From: Miltoncostaea marina | Lineage (GTDB): Bacteria > Actinomycetota > Thermoleophilia > Miltoncostaeales > Miltoncostaeaceae | Direction: 5' to 3' | DNA length: 64,000 nucleotides | Assembly: GCF_018141525.1 (NCBI RefSeq) | Contig: NZ_CP064655.1 | Coordinates: 3,008,501 to 3,072,500, forward strand | Translations under genes and position numbers: made by a program | Notes under the pieces: generated by a model | Database searches by the model: none | Told to the model about the DNA's origin: nothing | The model's input: the letters and a program-made list of their open reading frames with translations, nothing else | Part shown: in pieces, positions 8,812 to 16,809 of the stretch | Numbering within the stretch: the first letter of the stretch is position 1 | Layout of the letters: every line of letters begins with the position of its first letter

Positions 8812-9372
8812 ATGCGCCGCTTCGTCAAGGAGTTCCTGCTGCCCGTGGCGGTGGCGGTGGCGCTCGCGTTCGTCATCCAGGCGTCGGTCGCCAAGCCCTA
8901 CGAGATCCCGACCGAGTCGATGGTCCCGACGATCCAGGCCGACGACCGGATCATCGCCAACCGGGTCATCTACCGGTTCCGCGACATCGAGCGCGGCGAC
9001 ATCATCGTGTTCGACCCGCCCCGCTCCGCCACCCGCACCTGCGGCGCCGCGGGCGGCGGCAACGTCCCCTACGTGAAGCGCGTCATCGGGCTCCCCGGCG
9101 ACACGGTCGAGGTGCACGAGCGCGGCCCCACGATCGTCAACGGCGAGCCGTTCGTGGTGGAGGACGCCCTGCCCAACCCGCGCCAGCGCGACGACCAGCC
9201 GACGCGGACCTTCCAGGTGCCGCAGGACCGCCTGTTCGTGCTCGGCGACAACCGGCCGGGCTCGTGCGACAGCCACCAGTGGGCGCCCGACCCCTTCGTG
9301 CCGCTCGACAACGTGATCGGCCAGGCCGAGGTCACCTACTGGCCGCTCTCGCAGATCGGCTTCCTCGACTGA
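8812..9372 (+). CDS. lepB: Signal peptidase I
   Basis: 186-residue type I leader peptidase. It has one N-terminal membrane helix (about residues 8-26), catalytic Ser36 in PTESMVPTI, catalytic Lys89 in YVKRVIGLPGD and the C-terminal LGDNRPGSCDSH motif. It cleaves Sec and Tat signal peptides on the outer face of the cytoplasmic membrane. A two-residue cysteine pair (TRTC...SCDS) may form a disulfide. It lies 72 bp after the anti-sigma gene and is probably separate. Confidence 0.93.
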   Translation: MRRFVKEFLLPVAVAVALAFVIQASVAKPYEIPTESMVPTIQADDRIIANRVIYRFRDIERGDIIVFDPPRSATRTCGAAGGGNVPYVKRVIGLPGDTVEVHERGPTIVNGEPFVVEDALPNPRQRDDQPTRTFQVPQDRLFVLGDNRPGSCDSHQWAPDPFVPLDNVIGQAEVTYWPLSQIGFLD

Positions 9373-9389
9373 ACGCCCCCGCGGCCGGG

Positions 9390-9395
9390 TAGCCT
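9390..9395 (+). promoter_or_regulatory. Predicted -10 box (TAGCCT), leaderless
   Basis: TAGCCT ends 6 nt before the GTG of the TerC gene, the spacing expected if transcription starts at or next to the start codon. No ribosome site is visible upstream of that GTG. Confidence 0.5.
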
Positions 9396-9401
9396 GCCGC
9401 C

Positions 9402-10403
9402 GTGCTCGACGTCTCCCTCGCCGCCTGGGCCATCACCGTGGCGGTCATCGTCGGCCTGCTCGCGCTCGACCTGCTGCGCTCCGGCGGCAAGCGGGCCCAC
9501 ATCGTGGGCTTCCGCGAGGCGGTCTGGTGGTCGGTCTTCTACATCGCCGTGGCGATCGCCTTCGGCGTGGTCTTCGGGTTCCTCGCCGGCTGGGACTACG
9601 GCACCGAGTACTTCGCCGGCTACATCGTCGAGAAGAGCCTCTCCGTCGACAACCTGTTCGTGTTCGTGATCATCATGACCACGTTCGCGGTGCCGGCGGA
9701 GCACCAGCAGAAGGTGCTCACGATCGGGATCGTCGGCGCCCTGGTGCTGCGGGCGATCTTCATCGCGCTCGGCGCGGCCCTGATCAGCACGTTCTCGTTC
9801 ATGTTCCTCGTGTTCGGGCTGCTGCTGATCGGCACGGCGATCCAGCTCTTCCGCCATCGCGACGAGGACCCCTCGGTGGAGGACAACGCGCTCGTGGCGT
9901 TCGCGCGGCGGCGCTTCCCGATCACCGACGACTACCACGGCGGCAGCTTCGTGACGCGGGTCGCCGGCCGGCGGATGCTGACGCCGCTGTTCCTCGTGCT
10001 GCTGGCGGTCGCCACGACGGACATCCTCTTCGCGCTCGACTCCATCCCGGCCGTCTTCGGCGTCACGGAGGAGGCGTACATCGTCTTCGTGGCGAACGCC
10101 TTCGCGCTGCTCGGCCTGCGGGCCCTCTACTTCCTGGTCTCGGGGCTGCTCGACCGGCTCGTCTACCTGTCGGTCGGCCTGTCGCTGATCCTCGCCTTCA
10201 TCGGCGCCAAGCTGGTGCTGCACTACGGGCACACGCTCGACGACTCGGTGCCCGAGGTCTCGACCGGCGCCTCGCTGGTCGTGATCGGCGTCGTGCTGGC
10301 GGTCACCGTGGCCGCCAGCATCGCCAAGACCCGGCGCGACCCCACCGCGCGGGCCCACGCCGGGACGCTGCGTGAGCCGCGCACGCCCGAGCGGGAGGGC
10401 TGA
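9402..10403 (+). CDS. TerC/Alx-family integral membrane protein
   Basis: 333-residue polytopic membrane protein with about eight or nine hydrophobic helices. The conserved TerC signatures EKSLSVDNLFVF and ATTDILFALDSIPAVFG, both with membrane-embedded acidic residues, are intact. The family is linked to metal (manganese) efflux or metalation of exported proteins; the name derives from tellurite resistance operons. No other ter genes are nearby. It starts at a GTG with a leaderless-type promoter. Confidence 0.9.
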   Translation: MLDVSLAAWAITVAVIVGLLALDLLRSGGKRAHIVGFREAVWWSVFYIAVAIAFGVVFGFLAGWDYGTEYFAGYIVEKSLSVDNLFVFVIIMTTFAVPAEHQQKVLTIGIVGALVLRAIFIALGAALISTFSFMFLVFGLLLIGTAIQLFRHRDEDPSVEDNALVAFARRRFPITDDYHGGSFVTRVAGRRMLTPLFLVLLAVATTDILFALDSIPAVFGVTEEAYIVFVANAFALLGLRALYFLVSGLLDRLVYLSVGLSLILAFIGAKLVLHYGHTLDDSVPEVSTGASLVVIGVVLAVTVAASIAKTRRDPTARAHAGTLREPRTPEREG

Positions 10404-10422
10404 CCCCACGGGCGGCCGGCCG

Positions 10423-10951
10423 GTGCGTCCGCTCGCGGCCACGGCGCTGGTCGTCGCCGACGGCCCGTACGTCTCCGGGCTCCAGGTCGCACGGGAGGGC
10501 GGGGCGTCGCTCCAGGCGACGGTCACCGCGCCATGGGGGAAGCGGCACGCCCGCGTGCCCGGGGCCTCGAGGACGGACCGCGCGCGCACCGCCGACACGG
10601 CGCGCGCCGGCGAGGCCACCCCAGCGTGCGCTGCGAGACGGCGGGCGTCACCGTCCACCACGAGCAGCCCGCGACCGCCGAGGCCATGGACCGGTCGTAC
10701 GACGGCCACCTCGCGTCGGAGGAGATCCAGCGCGGCGAGGGCACGACCTGCGAGAGGGGCGCCCCGGCCGAGGGCACGTGGAACGGCTCGCGGAGCCGCG
10801 TCGCCCGCTGGACGAACGACGTCGGGGCCTGGGCGGTGTGGAGGCACGCCGCTTGATGATCCCCGCGGTCGCCGTGGACACCGACGGCGACCTGCAGCGG
10901 CTGTTCGCGTGGCGGGAGCGCCCCTCCCCGGGACCGGTCCCGGGGTCCTGA
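10423..10951 (+). pseudogene. Decayed coding remnant
   Basis: This stretch has no intact gene, but three consecutive reading-frame pieces look coding-like: from about 10423 (LVVADGPYVSGLQVAREGG), about 10590-10856 (CETAGVTVHHEQPATAEAMD and onward) and 10856-10951 (MIPAVAVDTDGDLQRLFAW). Their order without one continuous frame suggests a gene broken by at least two frameshifts. I do not recognise the family. The 46 bp on either side that are not covered hold only GC-rich palindromes and a promoter. Confidence 0.35.
10926..10945. repeat. Perfect 20-bp palindrome
   Basis: CCCCGGGACCGGTCCCGGGG is identical to its reverse complement. It lies at the end of the decayed stretch and may act as a terminator or protein site. 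Confidence 0.6.
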
Positions 10952-10985
10952 CGGCGCGCGCGGCCGGGGCCCCGGCCGCGCGCCG
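10952..10985. terminator. Long GC-only hairpin
   Basis: A near-perfect palindrome centred on GGGGCCCC (10966-10973) has arms of 16-18 nt and one CG dinucleotide extra in the left arm. It sits just upstream of the luciferase-like gene promoter and probably insulates it from upstream transcription. No T-tract is present. Confidence 0.5.
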
Positions 10986-10989
10986 TTCC

Positions 10990-10995
10990 TAGGAT
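10990..10995 (+). promoter_or_regulatory. Predicted -10 box (TAGGAT), leaderless
   Basis: TAGGAT lies 7 nt upstream of the GTG at 11003, matching the leaderless signature repeated elsewhere in this window. Confidence 0.5.
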
Positions 10996-11002
10996 TGGCG
11001 GC

Positions 11003-12073
11003 GTGAGCGGACCCCTGCGCATCGGCGTGCTCGACCAGAGCCCGGTCCCCGAGGGCACGTCCGGCGCCGGGGCGCTGCGCAACACGGTCGACCTCGCCCG
11101 CCTCTGCGACGGGCTCGGCTACTCGCGCTACTGGGTGGCCGAGCACCACGGCGGGCCGCTGCTCGCCGGCGCGAGCCCCGAGGCCCTGATCGGCCCGCTC
11201 GCCGCGGCCACCGGGCGCATGCGCGTCGGCAGCGGCGGCGTGATGCTGCCCCACTACAGCCCGCTCAAGGTGGCGGAGACCTTCAGCATCCTGGCGGCAC
11301 TCTTCCCGGGGCGCATCGACCTCGGCATCGGGCGGGCCTCGGGCACCGACCCCGAGACGACCTACGCGCTGCAGCGCGACCGGCGCCAGGCCGCGCCCGA
11401 CGACTTCCCGCAGCAGCTCGCCGAGCTGGCCGCCTACCTGCGCGACGAGATGCCGGAGGGGCACCCCTTCGCCCGGCACGCGGCCCTGCCGGGCCTGCCC
11501 GACCTGCCGGAGCTGTGGCTGCTCGGCTCGTCGCGCCAGAGCGCGCTGTGGGCCGCCGAGCTGGGGGTGCCCTACGCGTTCGCGGACTTCATCAACCCCT
11601 CGGGCGCCGCGTACGCGGCGGAGTACCGCGAGCTGTACCGGCCGTCCCCGCGGCACCCCGAGCCGCGCGTGGCCGTCGGCGTGTCGGCGATCTGCGCGGA
11701 CGTCGACGAGGAGGCGCGCCGGCTGGCGGCCAGCGTGACGATGGCGATGCGGCTGCTGCGCCGCGGCACGCCGATCCCGGTGCCCGAGCCGGAGCGCGCC
11801 CTGCGCTTCATCGAGGAGGAGCGGGCGCGCCGGCCCGCCGACGACGGCCGGCCGCGCATGCGGCGCAAGCGGCGGATGGTGGTCGGCGGGCCGGCGGCGG
11901 TGCGCGCGGAGATCGCCGGCGTCGCCGACGAGTACGGCGCAGAGGAGGTGCTCGTGGTCACGATCGTCCACGACCACGCCGCGCGGCGGCGCTCGTACGA
12001 GCTCATCGCCGACGCCTTCGCGCTCGCGCGCGGCGGGCCGCCCGCCGCCGCGACGGCCCCGCGCGGGGGGTGA
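11003..12073 (+). CDS. Luciferase-like flavin monooxygenase (MsnO8-type)
   Basis: 356-residue TIM-barrel flavoprotein of the LLM superfamily. Family marks are LDQSPVPEG at the N-terminus, YWVAEHHGG, GSGGVMLPHYSPLKVAE and LFPGRIDLGIGRASGTD, the profile of the MsnO8 branch, which usually uses FMNH2. The substrate is unknown. It is a single-gene unit with its own leaderless promoter. Confidence 0.85.
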   Translation: MSGPLRIGVLDQSPVPEGTSGAGALRNTVDLARLCDGLGYSRYWVAEHHGGPLLAGASPEALIGPLAAATGRMRVGSGGVMLPHYSPLKVAETFSILAALFPGRIDLGIGRASGTDPETTYALQRDRRQAAPDDFPQQLAELAAYLRDEMPEGHPFARHAALPGLPDLPELWLLGSSRQSALWAAELGVPYAFADFINPSGAAYAAEYRELYRPSPRHPEPRVAVGVSAICADVDEEARRLAASVTMAMRLLRRGTPIPVPEPERALRFIEEERARRPADDGRPRMRRKRRMVVGGPAAVRAEIAGVADEYGAEEVLVVTIVHDHAARRRSYELIADAFALARGGPPAAATAPRGG

Positions 12074-12142
12074 CGGCCGGCCCCCGGGCCAGCATGATGT
12101 GCGGGGGCCGCACCGGCCCGTGACCTGCTCGGGGAGGGCGGC

Positions 12143-14134
12143 GTGGTGCGTGGCGCGCTCGGCGCGGTGGCGGTGGCGGTGGCGGCGGCCGCGGCGTCGC
12201 CCGCCCTCGGCGCTGCGGAGGCGCCGCCGGTCCGCTCGGCGGCCACGGCGACCACGGCGGCCGCGAGCGCCCGCGCCACGCCGCCCGCCCTGGCGCGCTT
12301 CCGCTCGTGCGCCGGCTTCCTGCGCCACGTGCGCCGTCGCGCCCTGGCGCAGGTGGGGCCCTGGGGCCTCGCCGGGCCGCCCGTGCCGTCGCCGCTGGCG
12401 CCGGGCGCCGCGGGCGACCGCGGCGCGAGGGCGCCCGAGGCCGCCCCCGTGGGCGCGGCGCCGCCCGGGGCCTCGTTCTCCGGCACGAACGTGCAGGAGG
12501 CGGGCGTCGACGAGCCGGACCTGGTGAAGACGGACGGCCGCACGCTCTACGCGATCGCCGGCGAGCGGGTCCAGGTGCTCGACGTCGCGTCGGGCACCGC
12601 GCGGCGGCTCGGCAGCGTGGCGGTGAGCGGCGTGGCGCCGACCGGGCTCATGCTGCTGGGCGACCGGCTGCTGGTGATCGGCCCTCGCGCCAGCGCGGGC
12701 GGGCCGCCGCGGCCCGTGCCCCTGGGTGCCGACGCGATCGCCGTCGCCCTCCCCGGCGCCCCCGCGGCGACCGTCGTGGCCCAGTTCGACGTGGCCGACC
12801 CCGCCCGTCCGCGGGTCGTGTCGCGCCTGACCGCCGACGGCGCGCTGGTGGCCGCGCGGCGCACCGGCGCCACGGTGCGCATGGTGCTGGCGTCGGAGCC
12901 GGTCCGCCTGCCGCTGGCCGAGCCGGCCTCCGGGCGCCCCGAGGCCCTGCGCTCGGCGGCGCGGCGCAACCGGCGCGCCGTGACGCGCTCGCGCGCCGCC
13001 GCCTGGCTGCCGCGGGTGCGGGTGCTCGACGCGGCGACGACGCGCACCACCACGCGGCTCACCGGCTGCCGCGCCGTCAGCCGCCCGCGCGTCTTCTCCG
13101 GGCTCGGCACGGTGACCGTGCACACCGTCGGCACCGAGGGCGGCCTGCGGCTGCTCGACTCGGACGCGATCATGACCGACGCCGACGTCGTCTACGCCTC
13201 CCCGGCCGCCACCTACGTCGCCACCCCGCGCTGGTGGCCGCCTGCGGCGGCCGGCGCGCGGCGGGCCCCGCACGGCTCGACGCTGATCCACAAGCTCGAC
13301 ACGTCCGACCCCGCGCGCACCGTCCACAGCGCGAGCGGCGCCGTGCGCGGCTACCCGCTCAACCAGTTCTCGCTCTCCGAGCACGAGGGCCACCTGCGCG
13401 TGGCGAGCACGGAGGAGCCCGCATGGTGGACGCCGCGCGGCGACGCCGGCCAGAGCCTGGTGACCGTGCTCGCCGAGCGGGCGGGGCGCCTGGTGCGGGT
13501 GGGCGAGGTCGACGGCCTCGGCCGCGGCGAGCGGATCTTCGCGGTGCGCTTCATCGGCCCGCGGGGGTACGTGGTCACGTTCCGCCAGGTCGACCCGCTC
13601 CACGTCGTCGACCTGTCCGACCCGGCCCGGCCGGCGGTACTCGGGGAGCTCACGATCCCCGGCTTCTCCTCGTACCTGCACCCGATCGACGACACCACGC
13701 TGATCGGCGTGGGCCAGGCCGCCGACGCGCGCGGCCGCACGCAGGGCACCCAGGTGTCGCTGTTCGACGTCGCCGACCCCGCGGCGCCGCGCCGCATCGC
13801 CCAGCGCGCCCTCGACACCGACTGGTCGGAGGCCGAGTCGGACCACCACGCCTTCCTGCACTGGCCGGCCACCGGGCTCGTCGTGCTGCCGGCGCAGCGC
13901 CACGACCCCGACGGCGGCACGCCGTTCCTCGGGGCGGTCGGGCTGAACGTGTCCCGCGCGGGCGGCATCACGCCGATCGCCCGGGTGGTCCACCCCGGCG
14001 ATCCGCTGCGTCGCTGGGCGCCGGTGCGGCGGGCGCTGGTGGCCGGCGGCGCCCTCTACACGGTCTCGGACGCGGGCGTGATGGCGAGCGACCTGACGAC
14101 GCTCGCCCCGCGCGCCTGGACGCCGTTCGGCTGA
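12143..14134 (+). CDS. Exported beta-propeller domain protein
   Basis: 663-residue protein with an Ala-rich signal peptide (cleavage near ALGAAEA, about residue 26-32). The conserved SGTNVQEAGVDEPDLVKTDG entry segment marks the actinobacterial/archaeal Beta_propel family. Repeating blade units of the form VAxFDVxDPxxPRxV occur throughout (for example FDVADPARPRVV, VDLSDPARPAVL, FDVADPAAPRRI). It probably acts outside the cytoplasmic membrane; the function is unknown. The GTG start at 12143 is preceded by GGGGAGGG. Confidence 0.85.
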   Translation: MVRGALGAVAVAVAAAAASPALGAAEAPPVRSAATATTAAASARATPPALARFRSCAGFLRHVRRRALAQVGPWGLAGPPVPSPLAPGAAGDRGARAPEAAPVGAAPPGASFSGTNVQEAGVDEPDLVKTDGRTLYAIAGERVQVLDVASGTARRLGSVAVSGVAPTGLMLLGDRLLVIGPRASAGGPPRPVPLGADAIAVALPGAPAATVVAQFDVADPARPRVVSRLTADGALVAARRTGATVRMVLASEPVRLPLAEPASGRPEALRSAARRNRRAVTRSRAAAWLPRVRVLDAATTRTTTRLTGCRAVSRPRVFSGLGTVTVHTVGTEGGLRLLDSDAIMTDADVVYASPAATYVATPRWWPPAAAGARRAPHGSTLIHKLDTSDPARTVHSASGAVRGYPLNQFSLSEHEGHLRVASTEEPAWWTPRGDAGQSLVTVLAERAGRLVRVGEVDGLGRGERIFAVRFIGPRGYVVTFRQVDPLHVVDLSDPARPAVLGELTIPGFSSYLHPIDDTTLIGVGQAADARGRTQGTQVSLFDVADPAAPRRIAQRALDTDWSEAESDHHAFLHWPATGLVVLPAQRHDPDGGTPFLGAVGLNVSRAGGITPIARVVHPGDPLRRWAPVRRALVAGGALYTVSDAGVMASDLTTLAPRAWTPFG

Positions 14135-14206
14135 CCCTCCGCCCGCCCCGGGCCCGAGGAGCCCGTCGAAGACGTCGGCCACGCGCCCGTCGTTCTTCGA
14201 GTGCTC

Positions 14207-14659
14207 CTAGACGAGGGCCGGCTCGGCCAGCGGCAGCGCGATCGGGAAGGACGCCCCGATCACGAACACCTGCGGGCCGCCGGGCGCGACCGGCTCCTCG
14301 AACTCCGAGACGACCGTCGGGGCGGCGAAGGTGCCGAACACCCGCAGCGGGCCGTCGCCGGTGTTGGTGACGTCGTGGCGCACCATCGGCGGCACCAGCA
14401 CGACCTGTCCGGCGTGCACGGGCGCGGTCTCCTCGCCGACCAGGCCCAGGCCGGAGCCCTCCATGATCACGAGGAACTCCTCGGCCGAGTCGGTGTGCAC
14501 GCCGACGTGCGCGCCCGGGTCGAGCTCGAAGTAGACCGAGGCGCTGGCGGCCGTGCCGGTCGCGCTCGACATGGGGAACGCGACCCGCAGGCGGCGGGTC
14601 GGGTCGGTCGGCGACTCGATGCTCATCAGGTCGAGCCGGTCGAGGTCGATCGCCTGCAT
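14207..14659 (-). CDS. Cupin-domain protein
   Basis: 150-residue single-domain cupin. Motif 1 is HVGVHTDSAEEFLVIMEG and motif 2 is GQVVLVPPMVRHDVTNTG, together supplying the His/Glu metal ligands of the family. The start is the ATG at 14659, preceded by GAGGAGGA; an upstream in-frame extension would run through the operator and is rejected. It is divergent from a TetR regulator, with which it shares near-identical operators, so the regulator probably controls it. The substrate is unknown. Confidence 0.85.
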   Translation of the reverse strand: MQAIDLDRLDLMSIESPTDPTRRLRVAFPMSSATGTAASASVYFELDPGAHVGVHTDSAEEFLVIMEGSGLGLVGEETAPVHAGQVVLVPPMVRHDVTNTGDGPLRVFGTFAAPTVVSEFEEPVAPGGPQVFVIGASFPIALPLAEPALV

Positions 14660-14683
14660 GGTGTCCTCCTCGCGGATGTTCAG

Positions 14684-14699
14684 TGCACACTGATGTGCA
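14684..14699. promoter_or_regulatory. TetR-type operator O1
   Basis: A perfect inverted repeat TGCACA-CTGA-TGTGCA, 25 bp upstream of the cupin start. It matches O2 in 13 of 16 positions, which is the main support for operator function. Confidence 0.65.
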
Positions 14700-14749
14700 T
14701 TGATTTGCGGCGACCATACGACGTCGCCCCTCGCCGCGTCAACGGTTGG

Positions 14750-14765
14750 GGTACACTGGTGTGCA
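14750..14765. promoter_or_regulatory. TetR-type operator O2 overlapping a -10 box
   Basis: GGTACACTGGTGTGCA, a degenerate copy of O1, ends immediately before the tetR-family ATG at 14766. The -10-like TACACT (14752-14757) lies inside it, 8 nt from the start codon. Binding here would block the regulator's own leaderless promoter. Confidence 0.6.
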
Positions 14766-15392
14766 ATGAAGGCCACCACGACACCCCGTCGAGGCCGCCG
14801 CGCCGAGCAGACGGCCCGCACCCGGCGGCGCATCGTCGACGCGGCCGTCGAGCTGCACACCACGGTCGGGCCGGCCCGCACCACGATCAGCGCCATCGCC
14901 GAGCGGGCGGGCGTCCAGCGCCACACGGTCTACGCGCACTTCCCCACCGAGGAGGCCTTGTTCGGCGCCTGCTCGGCGAGCTGGGCCGAGCGCAACCCGT
15001 TCCCCGACCCGGCCGGCTGGGCCGGCATCGCCGACCCGCGCGAGCGGCTGGCGGCCGCGCTCGGGGCGCTCTACGCCTGGTACGACCGGGCGGGCGAGGA
15101 GCTGGCCCGCGTGCTGGCCGACGCCGACCGGGTGCCGGCCATGGCGGCCCAGGCGGAGGAGGTGGCCGGCCAGATGGGGGCCCTCGCCGACGACCTCGCC
15201 CGGGGCTGGGGGCTGCGCGGGCGGCGGCGGGCGCGCCTGCGCGCCGCGGTCGGCCACGCCCTCGCGCTCGCCACCTGGCGCGACCTCGTCCCCGGAGGCG
15301 GGCTGCGCCGCGACGAGGCCGTCGCCCTGCTCGTCGCCATGGCGGACGCGGCGGCCGCGCCGCCTACCCCGCCCAGGCCACCGTCGTCATGA
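14766..15392 (+). CDS. TetR-family transcriptional regulator
   Basis: 208-residue repressor-type protein with an N-terminal HTH (RRRIVDAAVEL, TTISAIAERAGVQRHTVYAHF, about residues 20-65) and an alpha-helical ligand domain. The start is the ATG at 14766; extending to upstream codons would include the operator. It is divergent from the cupin gene and flanked by two matching operators, which indicates autoregulation plus control of the cupin. Its 3' end overlaps the convergent ASRT gene by 29 bp. Confidence 0.87.
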   Translation: MKATTTPRRGRRAEQTARTRRRIVDAAVELHTTVGPARTTISAIAERAGVQRHTVYAHFPTEEALFGACSASWAERNPFPDPAGWAGIADPRERLAAALGALYAWYDRAGEELARVLADADRVPAMAAQAEEVAGQMGALADDLARGWGLRGRRRARLRAAVGHALALATWRDLVPGGGLRRDEAVALLVAMADAAAAPPTPPRPPSS

Positions 15393-15729
15393 TCGCGTTC
15401 GCCGCCTGGCGCGAGTCGAGCCGGGTGTGCTGCACGACGATCGGCACGTCGGACGTGATGACGCTCGCGTACGGGGCGTCACGCGGCACCGGGGCGGGGT
15501 CCTCGAGCCGGTCGAACCGCAGGTGCAGCGTGCGCCGCGCCGGGACGACCACCCGGTAGGGGCCGACCGGCTCCCGGTCGGGGAAGTAGAGCGTCAGCTC
15601 GACGTGCGCGTCGGCGTCGCCGGCGTTGAGCATGCAGGCGGTCTCGTGGCTCTGCAGCGGCTCCGGCCCGGTGCCGCCCGAGGGGATCCAGCCCTCCGCG
15701 ATCGCCCAGCGCGTGCGCCCGAGGGTCAC
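15364..15729 (-). CDS. Sensory rhodopsin transducer (ASRT) family protein
   Basis: 121-residue protein closely following the ASRT family pattern: GRTRWAIAEGWIPSGG, SHETACMLNAGD, LTLYFPDREPVGPYR and SDVPIVVQHTRLDSRQA. In Anabaena the family partner is a soluble beta-rich tetramer that binds sensory rhodopsin. No rhodopsin gene exists in this window, so it probably has another role, as in many homologues outside cyanobacteria. The GTG start at 15729 lies 10 bp after the stop of the upstream YihY gene, making it the last gene of the CHAD-YihY-ASRT operon. Confidence 0.85.
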   Translation of the reverse strand: MTLGRTRWAIAEGWIPSGGTGPEPLQSHETACMLNAGDADAHVELTLYFPDREPVGPYRVVVPARRTLHLRFDRLEDPAPVPRDAPYASVITSDVPIVVQHTRLDSRQAANAIMTTVAWAG

Positions 15730-15739
15730 CGATCCGCCC

Positions 15740-16738
15740 TCAGCTCGTCTGCGGGCGCTTCGGCTCGTCGCGCGGCTCGAGCTGGATCTCGACGTCCGCC
15801 CCCGGCACCTCCTCCGCGAACTGCCTGCTGCGCTCGCGCTCCGCGTTGAGCTCGGCACCGAGCAGCAGCGCGAGGTTCGAGATCCACATCCAGACGAGCA
15901 GCACGATGACCCCGCCGAGGCTGCCGTAGGTGCGGTCGTAGGCCCCGAAGTTGGCCACGTAGAACGCGAAGGCGGCCGAGGCGACGGCCCAGATCACCAG
16001 GCTCACCACGACGCCCGGCACGACGGCCCGCCAGCCGCGCTGGCGCACGTTGGGCGTGCTCCAGTAGAGGATCGACAGCATCACCACCACCATCAGCGCC
16101 AGCACCGGCCACTTGGCGTAGTCCCACACCGTGACCGCCGTGTCGCCGATGCCGAGCGGCCCGGCGATCGCCTCGACGATCGGCCCGGTGAGCACCACCG
16201 CGCCCACCACGACCACCATCAGCACGACCAGCACGAGCGTGATCAGCAGCTGGATGGGGCGCAGCTTCCAGAAGGGCCGCCCCTCGCGCGTCTCGTAGAT
16301 CACGTTCGAGGCGCGCCCGAACGCCGCGACGTACCCCGAGGCGCCCCACAGGGCGCCGGCGAGGCCGACGACGAGCGCGAAGCCGGCGGCGCCCTCGTTG
16401 GAGGTGATCGAGTCGATCGGCCCCTGCAGCGTGTCGGCGGCCGACTCGGGCGCGATCTCGAGGATCACGTCCGTGATGGTCTGGGGGTCGGCGAACAGGC
16501 CGATCAGGGACGACACGGCGAGCAGCGCCGGGAACAGCGACAGCAGCCCGTAGTAGGTCAGCGCCGCCGACCAGTCGGTGAGGTCGTCCTCCTTGAACTC
16601 CGCGAAGGTGCGCCTGAGCGTCGCCCACAGCGACGTCTGCTGGTCGACGCCGGTGGGCCGCCAGTCGGTGCGCGGCGGGTGGTCCTCGACCGCCTCGTCG
16701 GTGGGCGGGTCCCCGCTCGCGCGCTGGTCGTCGGTCAT
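15740..16738 (-). CDS. YihY/BrkB-family inner-membrane protein
   Basis: 332-residue protein with about six membrane helices in the family order and the conserved DWSAALTYYGLLSLFPALLA segment. The N-terminus (about 60 residues) is soluble and acidic, and the C-terminus (EEVPGADVEIQLEPRDEPKR) is charged. The family was once called RNase BN; its true function is unresolved. The ATG at 16738 follows a GAGGGGG stretch. It sits between the CHAD and ASRT genes on the same strand. Confidence 0.88.
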   Translation of the reverse strand: MTDDQRASGDPPTDEAVEDHPPRTDWRPTGVDQQTSLWATLRRTFAEFKEDDLTDWSAALTYYGLLSLFPALLAVSSLIGLFADPQTITDVILEIAPESAADTLQGPIDSITSNEGAAGFALVVGLAGALWGASGYVAAFGRASNVIYETREGRPFWKLRPIQLLITLVLVVLMVVVVGAVVLTGPIVEAIAGPLGIGDTAVTVWDYAKWPVLALMVVVMLSILYWSTPNVRQRGWRAVVPGVVVSLVIWAVASAAFAFYVANFGAYDRTYGSLGGVIVLLVWMWISNLALLLGAELNAERERSRQFAEEVPGADVEIQLEPRDEPKRPQTS

Positions 16739-16809
16739 CGGTCGGCCCCCTCTCGTCTGCCGCCCGTCGCGGCGCCCTCCGGGTACCCGCCGCGGCCCCG
16801 GCTCATCCG

